From: Sulfurospirillum sp. SCADC
GTDB taxonomy: Bacteria; Campylobacterota; Campylobacteria; Campylobacterales; Sulfurospirillaceae
Assembly: GCF_000743525.1 (NCBI RefSeq)
Contig: NZ_JQGK01000017.1
Span: forward strand, 1-64,000
Length of the DNA: 64,000 nucleotides
Direction of reading: 5' to 3'
Positions 17,513 through 26,223 of the stretch are shown one piece after another (the stretch's first letter is position 1; each line of letters opens with the position of its first letter). Both the position numbers and the translations under genes were made by a program. Below the pieces are notes generated by a model, which searched no databases, was not told where the DNA came from, and saw only the letters and a program-made list of their open reading frames with translations.

Positions 17513-18325
17513 TTAATTTTGAAGTTTCGTATACCACTCTTTGATGCTCTCACCCGTGAGTTTAGAAAGCAGTTTGGCTTTTTGTTTGGGAAGAAGGTCA
17601 AGATCGATCAAATCTTCTTTGGTAATGGCTTCGCCACCGTGCTTTATTTCAGGCGTAATCACCACAACCCATTCACCTTTAAGATTCGCCGTTTTGGATG
17701 CTTGTTGCACTTCAAGTGCGGTTCCAAAAAAACGTTTTTCATACAATTTGGTTGCCTCTTTGATCGCAAATATTGGACGATTGGGAGCAAACTGGGCGAG
17801 CTCTTCGATCAATTTTTCAATCCGGTGAGGCGATTCATACACAATGACGGCGTAAGGGGAGTTCAACACTTCAAACAGCTCGTTTTGACGGTCCATTCCT
17901 TTGTGCGATAAAAAGCCATAAAACAAAAATTGATGGGTTTTAATACCGCTGGTGACATAGGCAAGTAAAGCCGCATTCGCTCCTGGGAGAATTTCATACG
18001 CTAGGGCATTTGCTTGGCAAAAACGCACCAATGCAGCTCCTGGATCGCTAATACCGGGCATGCCTGCATCACTGAGATAGCCTACATGCTCTTCAAAGAT
18101 TTTTTTATCAATGGTAGATAAAACAGCCTCTTCGTTGTGTGAGTGCATGGAGATAAAATTTTGGATCTGAAACGTTACGTTATGTCTTTGAGCAAGGAGG
18201 GAGAGAAGTCTTTTGGTGATTCTGGTGTCTTCGCAGAAAAGGGTTTTGCACTCCGCTAAAAGTTTAAGACTTCTAACGGAGATGTCATCTAAGTTTCCTA
18301 TAGGGGTAGGAATGAAATAGATCAA
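17513..18325 (-). CDS. rsmI: 16S rRNA (cytidine(1402)-2'-O)-methyltransferase
   Basis: RsmI (270 aa), a tetrapyrrole-methylase-fold enzyme that 2'-O-methylates C1402 in the 30S decoding centre. The N-terminus FIPTPIGNLDDISVRSL, the CEDTRITKRLL motif, SDAGMPGISDPGAALVRF (about 90-107) and YESPHRIEKLIEEL are diagnostic. It lies 12 bases downstream of rpmE and leads toward rlmB. Confidence 0.96.
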   Translation of the reverse strand: MIYFIPTPIGNLDDISVRSLKLLAECKTLFCEDTRITKRLLSLLAQRHNVTFQIQNFISMHSHNEEAVLSTIDKKIFEEHVGYLSDAGMPGISDPGAALVRFCQANALAYEILPGANAALLAYVTSGIKTHQFLFYGFLSHKGMDRQNELFEVLNSPYAVIVYESPHRIEKLIEELAQFAPNRPIFAIKEATKLYEKRFFGTALEVQQASKTANLKGEWVVVITPEIKHGGEAITKEDLIDLDLLPKQKAKLLSKLTGESIKEWYTKLQN

Positions 18326-18337
18326 TGGGTTTAAGAA

Positions 18338-18538
18338 CTATTTTAAGCTGTATTTTTTCTTAAATTTCTCAACACGACCTGCAGCATCTACGATCTTCTC
18401 ACTGCCCGTGAAGAACGGATGGCATGAGCTGCAAATATCAATTCTTAACTCGGCTTTGTTGGACATAGTCTCGAAACTATTTCCACATGCGCATGTTACA
18501 ACGCATGGTACATATTCTGGATGAATATCTTTTTTCAT
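18338..18538 (-). CDS. rpmE: 50S ribosomal protein L31
   Basis: Ribosomal protein L31, 66 aa, of the zinc-binding (C+) type: Cys residues in VTCACGNSF and [11 protein letters not shown] form the metal site. C+ L31 can be swapped for a zinc-free paralogue under zinc limitation in bacteria with a Zur regulon, which is relevant given the znu locus at 51.4 kb, but no C- paralogue is in this window. AAGGAAAAGC precedes the ATG. Confidence 0.97.
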   Translation of the reverse strand: MKKDIHPEYVPCVVTCACGNSFETMSNKAELRIDICSSCHPFFTGSEKIVDAAGRVEKFKKKYSLK

Positions 18539-18635
18539 AATGCTTTTCCTTAATTGTTCATAAAAATAAAATCTATTATTTGGCGCGTCTTGCCAAAGGG
18601 TGCAAATTATAGCACAAAAGATTCATTATTTCAAG

Positions 18636-19304
18636 TCATGCCAATATTTTGGAAGCCGCAGCCACCACAGCCGTCTCACTTCGTAAAATAGTCTTACATG
18701 TAAGACCCACAATCGGCTGATTTTGAAGCACGATTCGCTCTTTTGGACTAAATCCACCCTCTGGTCCAATCAAAATTGAACTAACGGCTTCATCACCACG
18801 TAATTGGACCTCTGAAAAGTCCAAGACATGACTTTTCGGATACGCATCTAAGTAGGTTTGAAGCGAAGCAAACACTTCGATCTGCATTAGCAGACTTCGT
18901 CCACACTGTTGGGAAGAGTTAATCAAAATGCGCTTCATGCGCTCCAAATCGAGCTTATGCCCTTTTTGTGAAAATTCGGCATAGACAAAACTGATCTTAG
19001 AAACACCGAGTTCATTGAGCATCGGAAGTGTCTTTTCAATGATCTTAGGATCGATGATACTCCAGCCTACATGTAAAACGTTTGAAGGCACTAGGAGCAA
19101 CTCTTTTTGGGAAACCAATGCTAGTTCAGCCTCTTTTTTACCAATCTGGGTAATTTCATACGCATAGATAAAAGCATCTTCCAAATTACGCCAAAAAAGC
19201 TTCTCCCCCACACTGATGCGACGCACTTTAAAAAGATGTTCGTACTCTCTCGTATCTACTTTAAGGATTGGCTCACCGGCACTGGGATGATAGACAAATT
19301 GCAT
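18636..19304 (-). CDS. rsmE: 16S rRNA (uracil(1498)-N3)-methyltransferase
   Basis: RsmE (222 aa), a SPOUT methyltransferase acting on U1498 of 16S rRNA. The N-terminal PUA-like domain (EYEHLFKVRRISVGEKLFWR) is followed by the catalytic domain with SQQCGRS, ILIGPEGGFSPKE near 178 and the C-terminal ILRSETAVVAA knot motif. The start abuts the stop of the upstream membrane-protein gene without a gap. The palindrome at 18694-18703 encodes LTCKT. Confidence 0.95.
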   Translation of the reverse strand: MQFVYHPSAGEPILKVDTREYEHLFKVRRISVGEKLFWRNLEDAFIYAYEITQIGKKEAELALVSQKELLLVPSNVLHVGWSIIDPKIIEKTLPMLNELGVSKISFVYAEFSQKGHKLDLERMKRILINSSQQCGRSLLMQIEVFASLQTYLDAYPKSHVLDFSEVQLRGDEAVSSILIGPEGGFSPKERIVLQNQPIVGLTCKTILRSETAVVAAASKILA

Positions 19305-19715
19305 TTAATGTACCGTATAAAAAAGCGCACTGGTAAGAGCGAGTGCCAGTAAATCAAGCGTGTATTTTTTAATGGCATAGCGTTTGTAAGCGCTTTGAGA
19401 CGCTTCGGTTCGCTCCAATCTTTTGTACATTTTATGCCCTCTGATTCCAAAAGCGACAATGCCAACCCAAACGACAATCATCACCCACACCGAAAGCGAA
19501 AAGGTAAATTGACGCACTGCCATGACGATAATGCCGGTGAAAAAGATGGCGGAGAGCACAATGTAGTATTGAGGGGCGATGAGTTCAAGTCTTTTGGAGA
19601 GCTTGAGAAATGTTTTGTCACTTGTGAGCAAATAGAGATTAAGGGCGATCAGTACGACTAAAAGGATGATGAAAACCAAATGCAGTTGACTCGATAGTTG
19701 GATCAGTTCTTCCAT
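19305..19715 (-). CDS. Four-helix integral membrane protein, Cj0157c-like
   Basis: A 136-aa hydrophobic protein with four predicted membrane segments (about 10-28, 48-66, 72-92 and 117-134) and short basic loops such as RGHKMYKRLERTE. The function is unknown. Location directly upstream of rsmE matches C. jejuni Cj0157c. It is the first gene of the minus-strand ribosome-maturation run, and its promoter must lie in or next to the inverted-repeat element upstream. Confidence 0.65.
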   Translation of the reverse strand: MEELIQLSSQLHLVFIILLVVLIALNLYLLTSDKTFLKLSKRLELIAPQYYIVLSAIFFTGIIVMAVRQFTFSLSVWVMIVVWVGIVAFGIRGHKMYKRLERTEASQSAYKRYAIKKYTLDLLALALTSALFYTVH

Positions 19716-19739
19716 AATGAAAAATCCTTTAAAAAATAA

Positions 19740-19905
19740 TAGACTTCTTTCATAACCCTTGAAAAGATAAAGAGTTTGCTTAGAGTACGTTAATTTTTGA
19801 AACTCAAAATTGAGTCATAGCCGAAGCTATGGCGATGTTTTTAGTTTCAAAAAGTGATGCGCTATCAGCGATACTCTTTTTTCAACGGGTTATAAAAGAA
19901 GTCTA
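19740..19905. repeat. 166-bp nested inverted-repeat element
   Basis: Outer arms of 33-36 bases (19740-19775 and 19873-19905; TAGACTTCTT... with ...AAGAAGTCTA) are nearly complementary. Inside them TTTTTGAAACT (19794-19804) pairs perfectly with AGTTTCAAAAA (19843-19853), and inside that CATAGC-CGAA-GCTATG (19816-19831) forms a tetraloop hairpin next to the palindrome ACTCAAAATTGAGT. The whole folds as one long cruciform or RNA stem. It lies between divergent genes and carries no ORF. It may be a small non-autonomous mobile element (MITE) or a structured RNA. Confidence 0.7.
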
Positions 19906-19928
19906 ATCTCAGATTTTACCCATTTTAG

Positions 19929-19934
19929 TATAAT
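19929..19934 (+). promoter_or_regulatory. -10 box of moeA
   Basis: TATAAT lies 27 bases before the moeA ATG, and AAGG sits 7 bases before the start codon. The box lies just outside the inverted-repeat element. Confidence 0.6.
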
Positions 19935-19961
19935 AGTACCCATAAATCACAAGGTTAAACC

Positions 19962-21116
19962 ATGCCTATTTCGTACCAAGAAGCGCTTCAGATTATTCAA
20001 ACACAAATTCAACCTTTACATGTAAACCAAACATTGCCTCTTTTAAAAGCGATCAACCGCATTTCCAGTAGCGATGTTTACGCCAAATTTGCGTTACCGA
20101 AACATCCGATGAGCCTGAAAGAAGGCTATGGTATTGCGTTTGAGCCAAGTACCCTTACCTACACACTTTTAAATCCACCCTATCCTACGCCCATCCCGTT
20201 GGGGTACGGTGTTAGGCTTTCCACGGGGGAGAGTATTCCCGAAGGTGCCGATACGATTATTGCCGAAGAAGATGTCCTTTTTGAGCACAATGAGTGCATC
20301 AAAATTCCTTTACATGTAAGCCAATCTCAGCACATTAAAAAAGAGGGAGAAGACATTGCTAAAGGCGAATTACTGCTGAAAAAATATGAGCGTATCAGTG
20401 CGCAAAAAATCACAGCCCTCGCAGCCCAAGGCATTACTAAAGTCCAAGCGGTACAAAAACCGATGGTAAGTATTTTAAGCATTGGCTCCCAACTCGCCTC
20501 GGGTGAAATCCACAACTCAAACGCAATGAGTTTAGCCGCACGGGTCGTCGAATTGGGGGGAAACGTCGGTGAGATTGTGATTTGCGAAGAGGATGACGCT
20601 CAGATTTTAAAGACATTGCAGACACTCGTAACCAAAGCAGATTGCGTTATTACAACGGGAGCACTGAGTCGTCACGATGCGATGCGTCGCCTCTTAGAGA
20701 CTCAAACACTTATTCCTCTGTTTCACCAAGTCCGCATTACACCTGCCAAACCCAGTGCGCTGACGCTTTTTGAAAACACGCCTATTTTACACCTTCCAGG
20801 ACTCCCACTGGGGTGCATGTTGGGGTTTGAAATGCTGGGCGTTCCACTACTTCGGCACCTGCAACATCGACCTTGCATTATTCCTAATTTCATTACCTGC
20901 ATCAACCAAAAACGCCTTACATGTAAAGATAATTCGATGAGTGCCATTCCGGGCTACAGCGATGGAAGACATTTTGTATGCGCGCCCTATTACGAGGCAG
21001 GGCGACTTAATATCCTCAGCCAATGCAATGGTTATACCTTAAGCGAAGGCAAAGAGAGCATCGAAGAAGGCGAAGAGATCTCCTTCTTCTATTTTACTCA
21101 TCCACCCGTTTCGTAA
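19962..21116 (+). CDS. Divergent MoeA-family molybdopterin molybdenumtransferase
   Basis: A 384-aa protein with the overall MoeA layout: N-terminal linker, beta domain (50-145), MogA-like domain (165-300) and C-terminal barrel (305-384). MoeA inserts molybdenum into molybdopterin. Several canonical motifs are altered: the MDGYA loop reads LKEGYGI, STGDEL reads SIGSQLASG, GGVSVGxxD reads GALSRHDAM, and KPGKP reads TPAKP, while [16 protein letters not shown] and LPGLPLG are retained. It may be a specialised or weakened paralogue. Three palindrome copies (20016, 20310 and 20917) lie inside it. Its 3' end overlaps moaA (opposite strand) by 19 bases. Confidence 0.8.
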   Translation: MPISYQEALQIIQTQIQPLHVNQTLPLLKAINRISSSDVYAKFALPKHPMSLKEGYGIAFEPSTLTYTLLNPPYPTPIPLGYGVRLSTGESIPEGADTIIAEEDVLFEHNECIKIPLHVSQSQHIKKEGEDIAKGELLLKKYERISAQKITALAAQGITKVQAVQKPMVSILSIGSQLASGEIHNSNAMSLAARVVELGGNVGEIVICEEDDAQILKTLQTLVTKADCVITTGALSRHDAMRRLLETQTLIPLFHQVRITPAKPSALTLFENTPILHLPGLPLGCMLGFEMLGVPLLRHLQHRPCIIPNFITCINQKRLTCKDNSMSAIPGYSDGRHFVCAPYYEAGRLNILSQCNGYTLSEGKESIEEGEEISFFYFTHPPVS

Positions 21117-22066
21117 AAGGCGCGACTTGATGTCTCATTTTGATCATCATCGCTCCATTTATTCTTTTCAGGTTTATTGCGCAATACCTCTTTTAAAATC
21201 TCAGCAGCAGCGGCCACGTCGCCTTTATGCACCGCATCTTTGATGCTCATTGCTTCATCAAAGTAAAGACAGGGAATCAACATGCCCTCAGCCGTGAGGC
21301 GAATGCGGTTACAATCTTCACAAAAATCGTGTTTGTGTGGGTCGATAATGCCAAAAACATAGCCATCATCCAGCTCAAACAGATGCGCAGGACTTGGTCC
21401 CACACGGCCTATCCCTTTAAAGGGGTATCGTTGTGCAATCATTGCTTGCACTTCATTTCCACTCAGACCTTTGAGTTGCTCTTTGGCATGGGTGTTTTCC
21501 ATGTATTCGATAAAGCGAATCGACATACCGCGCGCTTTGGCATATTCGAGTACATCCAAAACCTCATCGGCGTTAATGCCTTTGATGGGCACCATGTTAA
21601 TTTTAACGTTCAACCCCACACGAAGTGCTTCTTCAATGCCTGCTTGCACTTTGGCTAAGACGTCTTTTTGCGCCATTTTACTGGCGACCTCAGGTTTCAG
21701 ACTGTCCAATGAAATGTTAACGCGTTGAAGTCCAGCATTTTTGAGTTTTTGCGCCGCATCTTTGAGTAAAAAACCGTTGGTTGTAAGCGCCAAATCCAAC
21801 CCACTCTTATGCTGATTGATCATGGCGATAAATTTATCTAAATCGGTTCTTAAAAGAGGTTCGCCTCCCGTGATTCTGATCTTGGTGATGCCTTCATCAA
21901 TGGCGACTTTGACAAATAAAAATAGTTCTTCAAAGCTCAGTAAATTCTCTTTAGGCACCCATGAAAAGGGCTTTTCAGGCATACAGTACTGACACCTAAA
22001 ATTACACCTCTCGGTTACGGAAACCCTTAAATAAGTGACGTTTCTTCCAAATCCATCCACTAACAT
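21098..22066 (-). CDS. moaA: GTP 3',8-cyclase MoaA
   Basis: Radical SAM enzyme (322 aa) for the first step of molybdenum cofactor synthesis. The N-terminal cluster motif CNFRCQYC, the ITGGEPLLR motif, the C-terminal second cluster [20 protein letters not shown] and the terminal Gly-Gly (YETGG) are all present. I choose the ATG at 22066 because AAGGA stands 6 bases upstream and the product then starts [14 protein letters not shown], as in the family; the longer frame from 22153 has no site. A minus-strand TATAAT (complement of 22098-22103) fits as promoter. It is convergent with moeA, and their 3' ends overlap. Confidence 0.96.
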   Translation of the reverse strand: MLVDGFGRNVTYLRVSVTERCNFRCQYCMPEKPFSWVPKENLLSFEELFLFVKVAIDEGITKIRITGGEPLLRTDLDKFIAMINQHKSGLDLALTTNGFLLKDAAQKLKNAGLQRVNISLDSLKPEVASKMAQKDVLAKVQAGIEEALRVGLNVKINMVPIKGINADEVLDVLEYAKARGMSIRFIEYMENTHAKEQLKGLSGNEVQAMIAQRYPFKGIGRVGPSPAHLFELDDGYVFGIIDPHKHDFCEDCNRIRLTAEGMLIPCLYFDEAMSIKDAVHKGDVAAAAEILKEVLRNKPEKNKWSDDDQNETSSRAFYETGG

Positions 22067-22222
22067 TTTTGTTCCTTGTTGCTTTAATGCGGAGGCTATT
22101 ATACATAAATATCCACAATATAGATTGTTAAAAATGGTTATCAGAACTTTCAAGCTATTTTTAAAAATGATTGAGCTAGAATGTGTGACATTTTTTAAAT
22201 AACCTTTGCAAGGAGTCTAGGT

Positions 22223-22735
22223 ATGCAAAAGCCTATTCCCAATAATAAGGAACATACGGTCAGTGCGGATGCGTTTTTAGTTTCTAAAACCGATACCCAT
22301 GGCAAAGTCACTTACTGCAATGAACCTTTCATCAAAATCGTAGGTGCGAGCGAACAAGAAATTCTTGGTAAACCACACAGTATTATTCGTCATCCTGACA
22401 TGCCTCGCATTATTTTTAAACTCTTATGGGATCATGTCAAAAATAAAGAGGAGATTTTTGCGTATGTTAAAAATCTCAGTTTTGATGGAGGCTATTACTG
22501 GGTGTATGCCAATGTCACCGCTTCAACCGATTCATCAGGCAACATTATTGGCTATTACTCCATCAGACGCAAAGCCAATCCTAAAGCGTTAGAGATTATC
22601 AAGCCTTTGTACGCCAAATTACTTGAACTGGAAAAAACGGGCGGCATGGACGTTTCTTTTGCCTATCTTACCAATCTACTCAATGAAAAAGGAGTGAGTT
22701 ATGAAGAACTTTCTAACACGTTGCAACGATTATAA
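22223..22735 (+). CDS. Aer/CetB-type PAS domain protein
   Basis: A 170-aa soluble protein with one PAS domain (about 15-120): [47 protein letters not shown]. The IIRHPDMP and YWV motifs are typical of FAD-binding Aer-like PAS domains that sense redox state. It overlaps by 35 bases with a membrane chemoreceptor that lacks a sensor domain; this matches the CetB/CetA split energy-taxis receptor of C. jejuni. The short helical tail (130-170) would contact the receptor's HAMP region (inference). AAGGAG precedes the ATG. Confidence 0.85.
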   Translation: MQKPIPNNKEHTVSADAFLVSKTDTHGKVTYCNEPFIKIVGASEQEILGKPHSIIRHPDMPRIIFKLLWDHVKNKEEIFAYVKNLSFDGGYYWVYANVTASTDSSGNIIGYYSIRRKANPKALEIIKPLYAKLLELEKTGGMDVSFAYLTNLLNEKGVSYEELSNTLQRL

Positions 22736-24146
22736 ACTCTTTCTTTTAACGCTTCTTCTTTTTATAATACTCGGAGCCTATTATGATGATTTTACCGAGA
22801 GTTTTACAACCTCAGGATTACTTCTAGGTGTTGGTGTCGGCTCTTTTTTTGGTAGTCGTAAGACCATGCAATGTGATACCGTAACCTATGAAAAAGTACT
22901 CAATGTTGTTAAAGAAGCTGCTAAAGGTAACTTAGAACCACGCATCGTTAATGTCGATCCACATCAACCAATGGGTGAAGTAGCGTATGCTATCAATGAT
23001 CTTTTAGATCAAACGGAAGCCTTGATGAGAGAAACGAAAACGTCCATCGAGTCAGCGGGGCAAGGAAAAACATATCGCAATATTTTCAACGAAGGTTTTC
23101 GTGGACTTTTTGCTATTAATGCACGGTATCTCTCTGAAGGTGTTAAAGGTATTTCCGAGGGACAAAAAGGCAAAGCGAGAGGCATGCTCTCTTCTGCACT
23201 TTCTGATCTTGGCGGTGGTAGCAAAGGTATCACTAGCATCCAACATGATCTTTTTACAAGCATTGAGGAGATGGCAAAAATTACTGAAATGTCAAAATCC
23301 ACCGCTAAAAAATCTGATGATAGTTTACGAACCGTTATGGTGTTATCCAATGATATTAAAGAATTACTTGAACTTCTCATGAGTACTAACGAAGCAATCA
23401 CCTCACTTAGTGAGCGTACGAATGAAATCTCTTCTGTCGTCAATCTTATTAAAGATATTGCCGATCAAACCAATTTATTGGCACTCAATGCCGCAATTGA
23501 AGCAGCACGTGCAGGAGAACATGGACGTGGATTTGCCGTTGTTGCTGATGAAGTAAGAAAATTAGCAGAACGCACACAAAAAGCAACACAAGAAATTGCT
23601 ATAACCATTCAAACCCTGCAACAAGAGACCAATGGTATTCACTCCAATTCAGATCGTATTAGTGTGATTGCAAATTACAGTGGGCAAAATGTTATACAAT
23701 TTGAAGAGGCTTTAAAAGAGTTTAATAAAGATGCGAATGTAACAGCCAATATCTCTTACTCACTTGATAGTAAAATTAGAACTACATTGGCTAAAACAGA
23801 TCATATTCTCTGTAAAACAAATACCTATGAGGAAGTTCTTAACGAAAGAGCAGATGGAAAATTTGTTAAGAATGAAAACTGTAAATTTAGAGCATGGCAT
23901 ACTAGTCCTATTATCAAAGAACGCTTCAACCGTACAAAATCCTACCATATGCTCGAAGCACCACTTTCACAAATTATTGAGTGTATGAACGAAAATGAGC
24001 AATTGGCAAAAATAGGCTATGACGTGAATAATGTTGCACAGTATATTAATGTTTTTAAAAAACTAGAAGCAGGTAGTGCAACCCTTCTTGCAACACTGGA
24101 TAAAATGGTGGAAGAACACACAGAAGAGCTTAAACGCGCAATTTGA
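22701..24146 (+). CDS. CetA-like methyl-accepting chemotaxis protein with C-terminal CZB domain
   Basis: A 481-aa receptor. Two closely spaced membrane segments (about 12-28 and 35-50) leave practically no periplasmic domain. A HAMP-like stretch (55-115), a signalling hairpin with [20 protein letters not shown] (about 250-270) and [18 protein letters not shown] follow. The last 110 residues read as a CZB (chemoreceptor zinc-binding) domain: [20 protein letters not shown] and YDVNNVAQ supply the usual Cys/His set. Start chosen with AAGGAG 6 bases upstream, inside the PAS gene. It likely relays the redox signal of the PAS partner to CheW/CheA; zinc or hypochlorite sensing via CZB is family knowledge only. 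Confidence 0.85.
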   Translation: MKNFLTRCNDYKLFLLTLLLFIILGAYYDDFTESFTTSGLLLGVGVGSFFGSRKTMQCDTVTYEKVLNVVKEAAKGNLEPRIVNVDPHQPMGEVAYAINDLLDQTEALMRETKTSIESAGQGKTYRNIFNEGFRGLFAINARYLSEGVKGISEGQKGKARGMLSSALSDLGGGSKGITSIQHDLFTSIEEMAKITEMSKSTAKKSDDSLRTVMVLSNDIKELLELLMSTNEAITSLSERTNEISSVVNLIKDIADQTNLLALNAAIEAARAGEHGRGFAVVADEVRKLAERTQKATQEIAITIQTLQQETNGIHSNSDRISVIANYSGQNVIQFEEALKEFNKDANVTANISYSLDSKIRTTLAKTDHILCKTNTYEEVLNERADGKFVKNENCKFRAWHTSPIIKERFNRTKSYHMLEAPLSQIIECMNENEQLAKIGYDVNNVAQYINVFKKLEAGSATLLATLDKMVEEHTEELKRAI

Positions 24147-24161
24147 TACACATAACATTAA

Positions 24162-24190
24162 AAAGTAAGAGGACTAAATCCTCTTACTTT
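24162..24190. terminator. Bidirectional terminator between MCP and 24184 genes
   Basis: A perfect 12-bp stem AAAGTAAGAGGA / TCCTCTTACTTT with a CTAAA loop. It follows the plus-strand receptor gene by 15 bases and overlaps the stop codon of the convergent minus-strand gene. Short A and T runs flank it on both sides, so it fits intrinsic termination in both directions. Confidence 0.75.
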
Positions 24191-24699
24191 AAATTTGCCA
24201 GTTTTAATACCAAATCAACTTCACCGATGCCAATGCGTAAATCTTTCGCAATTTCGGCTTCGCTTCTGCCTTTGGCATATTGAGAGACAATCACTTTTTC
24301 ATTCGAACTTGAAGGCGAAGAGGAGGCAAATCCCATCTCTTTGGTACGGCTCTCCAAACGATCAATGCGACCACTTTGCTCATCTCTGAAATTCTGCATA
24401 ATTTTTTCAACATCTTGCAAAGAAGCTACCAACGGAAACACACTTTGATGAATCTCCTCTTTAACACTTCCAAGAATCTTACTCTCCAACGCCTTAGCAT
24501 CCAAGGCAGGCTCTTTGGAAGCGGAGGTGAGTTCGTTTAATGTCTTGTTGAGCACATGATTTTGGTAGTTCAGCTCTTCAATGCTTTTTTCATAAATCAT
24601 CAGTTTTTTATTGACCTCGATATCGCGAATATAGACCATCAAAAAGATGATCACCACAAGGGCGGCTAATGCTATAAAGGCGAGGGTTTCAATACTCAC
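24184..24699 (-). CDS. Membrane-anchored coiled-coil protein with C-terminal HTH-like segment
   Basis: A 171-aa protein: N-terminal membrane segment (about 5-23), a charged coiled coil (25-125) and a C-terminal segment (140-171, AKGRSEAEIAKDLRIGIGEV) that reads as a small helix-turn-helix of the kind found in flagellar/DUF6115-like proteins. The equivalent position in C. jejuni is Cj0162c. It overlaps the upstream gene by 11 bases. The function is unknown. The C-terminal segment may bind protein rather than DNA, since the protein is membrane-tethered. Confidence 0.65.
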   Translation of the reverse strand: MSIETLAFIALAALVVIIFLMVYIRDIEVNKKLMIYEKSIEELNYQNHVLNKTLNELTSASKEPALDAKALESKILGSVKEEIHQSVFPLVASLQDVEKIMQNFRDEQSGRIDRLESRTKEMGFASSSPSSSNEKVIVSQYAKGRSEAEIAKDLRIGIGEVDLVLKLANLK

Positions 24700-25219
24700 T
24701 TTGATGTCCTTTCATTTGGCGTATCATGACACGCTCACACGCGACCATATACGCGTTCCAATCGTTCTCATCGTCTTCGTGCATCATCACTATTTTACCG
24801 ACATTTTCACTGTGTGCTTCAAAAAAAATCGGAATCTGACGCCTTGGGAACGTTGGCATATCAATGCGTGCATAATAGCTCTCGTTTGGTTTTAAAACGT
24901 CGCTATCAAACGCTATGTAGCCATGCCCAATCGCTTTGAGATTTCCGTGCATCGCTAAGGGCACATACAAAGGTGTGTCACTGGTCGACAGATGGGTCAG
25001 TTTATCGATTTTTCGGTGCAGTTCAATTAACAGTGTTAAGAGAACCTGATCGCTCGCTTCGGCTTCTTTGCGAATTTTAGACGATTTGAGCCAAAGCCCT
25101 AAGGGGTCATCATTGATCTGCAAAAGTGCGTAATACTCTTGCAGGAATGGTGCATTCTCCACATCACTTGGTTCAAAAGCGATCTTTAAAAAAGCGGTCA
25201 CAAAACGGATGTTTTCCAT
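24689..25219 (-). CDS. Hypothetical protein, possibly PilZ-like (Cj0163c position)
   Basis: A 176-aa soluble protein. The N-terminal half is helical (LLTLLIELHRKIDKL), and the C-terminal half is beta-rich with the phrases HGNLKAIGHGYIAFDSDVL and ESYYARIDMP, which resemble a divergent PilZ barrel lacking the RxxxR ligand motif. If it is PilZ-like, it probably does not bind cyclic di-GMP. It lies between the coiled-coil gene and the mqnP-like gene, 2 bases from the latter, so the three genes form an operon. Confidence 0.5.
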   Translation of the reverse strand: MENIRFVTAFLKIAFEPSDVENAPFLQEYYALLQINDDPLGLWLKSSKIRKEAEASDQVLLTLLIELHRKIDKLTHLSTSDTPLYVPLAMHGNLKAIGHGYIAFDSDVLKPNESYYARIDMPTFPRRQIPIFFEAHSENVGKIVMMHEDDENDWNAYMVACERVMIRQMKGHQSEY

Positions 25220-25221
25220 AT

Positions 25222-26091
25222 TTAGAGCCTATCTAAAAAAATCAGGGCAAAAAAGATGATGCCCAAATAGCCATTGAGCGTGAAAAAGGCGCGATCAATT
25301 TTGGAAAAATCTTTAAGCACAATGCGGTGTTCAAAAAAGAGCACGATCGCAGAAATCACAACGCCCACATACGCCAAAAATCCAAGATTGGCACTGAGCA
25401 CAAACAAGAACCAAAAGAGTACGGTTTGGGCATGAAACAGGCGCGAGATAAAAAAAGTCGCCTCTTGTCCAAAGCGTGAAGGAATCGAGAAAAGTCCATT
25501 GGCTTTATCGTATTCCATATCTTGCAAAGAATAGAGCAGATCAAACCCTGCCACCCAGTACATCACGCCAATGGAGAGTAAAATCGACCACAATGGAATG
25601 GACTCTTGAATCGCCACAACACCTGCGATGGGAGCAAGTCCCAACGAAACCCCAAGTACCAAATGCGCATACGGAGAAAAACGTTTGAAGAGCGAATATC
25701 CGCCCAAAATAACCAAAATAGGAATGCTCAGATAAAACGCAAGATCATTAATACAATAGGCAACCACGATAAAAACAATGGCATTGAGTGCTATAAAAAG
25801 CTGCATATTGAACGTACCAATGCGTCCATCAACACTCGGGCGATTGGCGGTTCGTGGATTGTATTTATCAATATCGCGATCGGCATAACGATTAAATGCC
25901 ATTGCAAAATTTCGTGCACTCACCGCGGCTAAAAGTCCTAAAATCAATAGTTTAAATCCAAACCAAATAGAACCATTTACAGCTTTAGACGAGACTATCA
26001 TCGCCACGAAAATAAAAGGAAGTGCGAAAACGGAGTGTTTAAAGACGATCAAATCACTAATATCTTTGAGTTTGAGCCAGAGTTGTTGCAA
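25222..26091 (-). CDS. UbiA-family prenyltransferase, probably MqnP of the futalosine menaquinone pathway
   Basis: A 289-aa polytopic membrane protein with about eight or nine helices and the two Asp-rich prenyl-diphosphate motifs of the UbiA family: NRYADRDIDKYN (about 67-78) and DLLYSLQDMEYDKANG (about 183-198). It attaches the polyprenyl chain to the aromatic head group. Campylobacterota make menaquinone by the futalosine route, so MqnP is the likely identity rather than 4-hydroxybenzoate transferase UbiA. This would supply the quinone used by the Nuo complex encoded downstream in the window. Confidence 0.85.
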   Translation of the reverse strand: MQQLWLKLKDISDLIVFKHSVFALPFIFVAMIVSSKAVNGSIWFGFKLLILGLLAAVSARNFAMAFNRYADRDIDKYNPRTANRPSVDGRIGTFNMQLFIALNAIVFIVVAYCINDLAFYLSIPILVILGGYSLFKRFSPYAHLVLGVSLGLAPIAGVVAIQESIPLWSILLSIGVMYWVAGFDLLYSLQDMEYDKANGLFSIPSRFGQEATFFISRLFHAQTVLFWFLFVLSANLGFLAYVGVVISAIVLFFEHRIVLKDFSKIDRAFFTLNGYLGIIFFALIFLDRL

Positions 26092-26147
26092 TACTAACCT
26101 TTACGTTTAAGATGGCTTGATTTTACAACAAAACCCTTTAAAAGTGT

Positions 26148-26153
26148 TATAAT
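26148..26153 (+). promoter_or_regulatory. Extended -10 box of miaA
   Basis: TG-T-TATAAT (26145-26153) is an extended -10 promoter in the divergent gap between the mqnP-like gene and miaA. It predicts a leader of about 65 bases. A one-mismatch palindrome copy (TGACATGTAA) lies in the leader near 26206-26215. Confidence 0.55.
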
Positions 26154-26223
26154 TGCACGCACAGCACCGCTAAAAGGCGCAAAAGTACAACAAGTACTCA
26201 AACTGACATGTAAGAGAAACTCA

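Noticed and set aside
17519-17911. 130-aa open frame opposite rsmI
   Set aside because: Antisense to all RsmI motifs; Phe/Lys/Arg-rich shadow composition.
21227-21658. 143-aa open frame opposite moaA
   Set aside because: Shadow of a well-conserved gene; the product matches no family and has no start signals.
22067-22153. N-terminal extension of MoaA from 22153
   Set aside because: It would be a hydrophobic tail not found in MoaA and would cover the probable promoter and ribosome binding site of the internal ATG.
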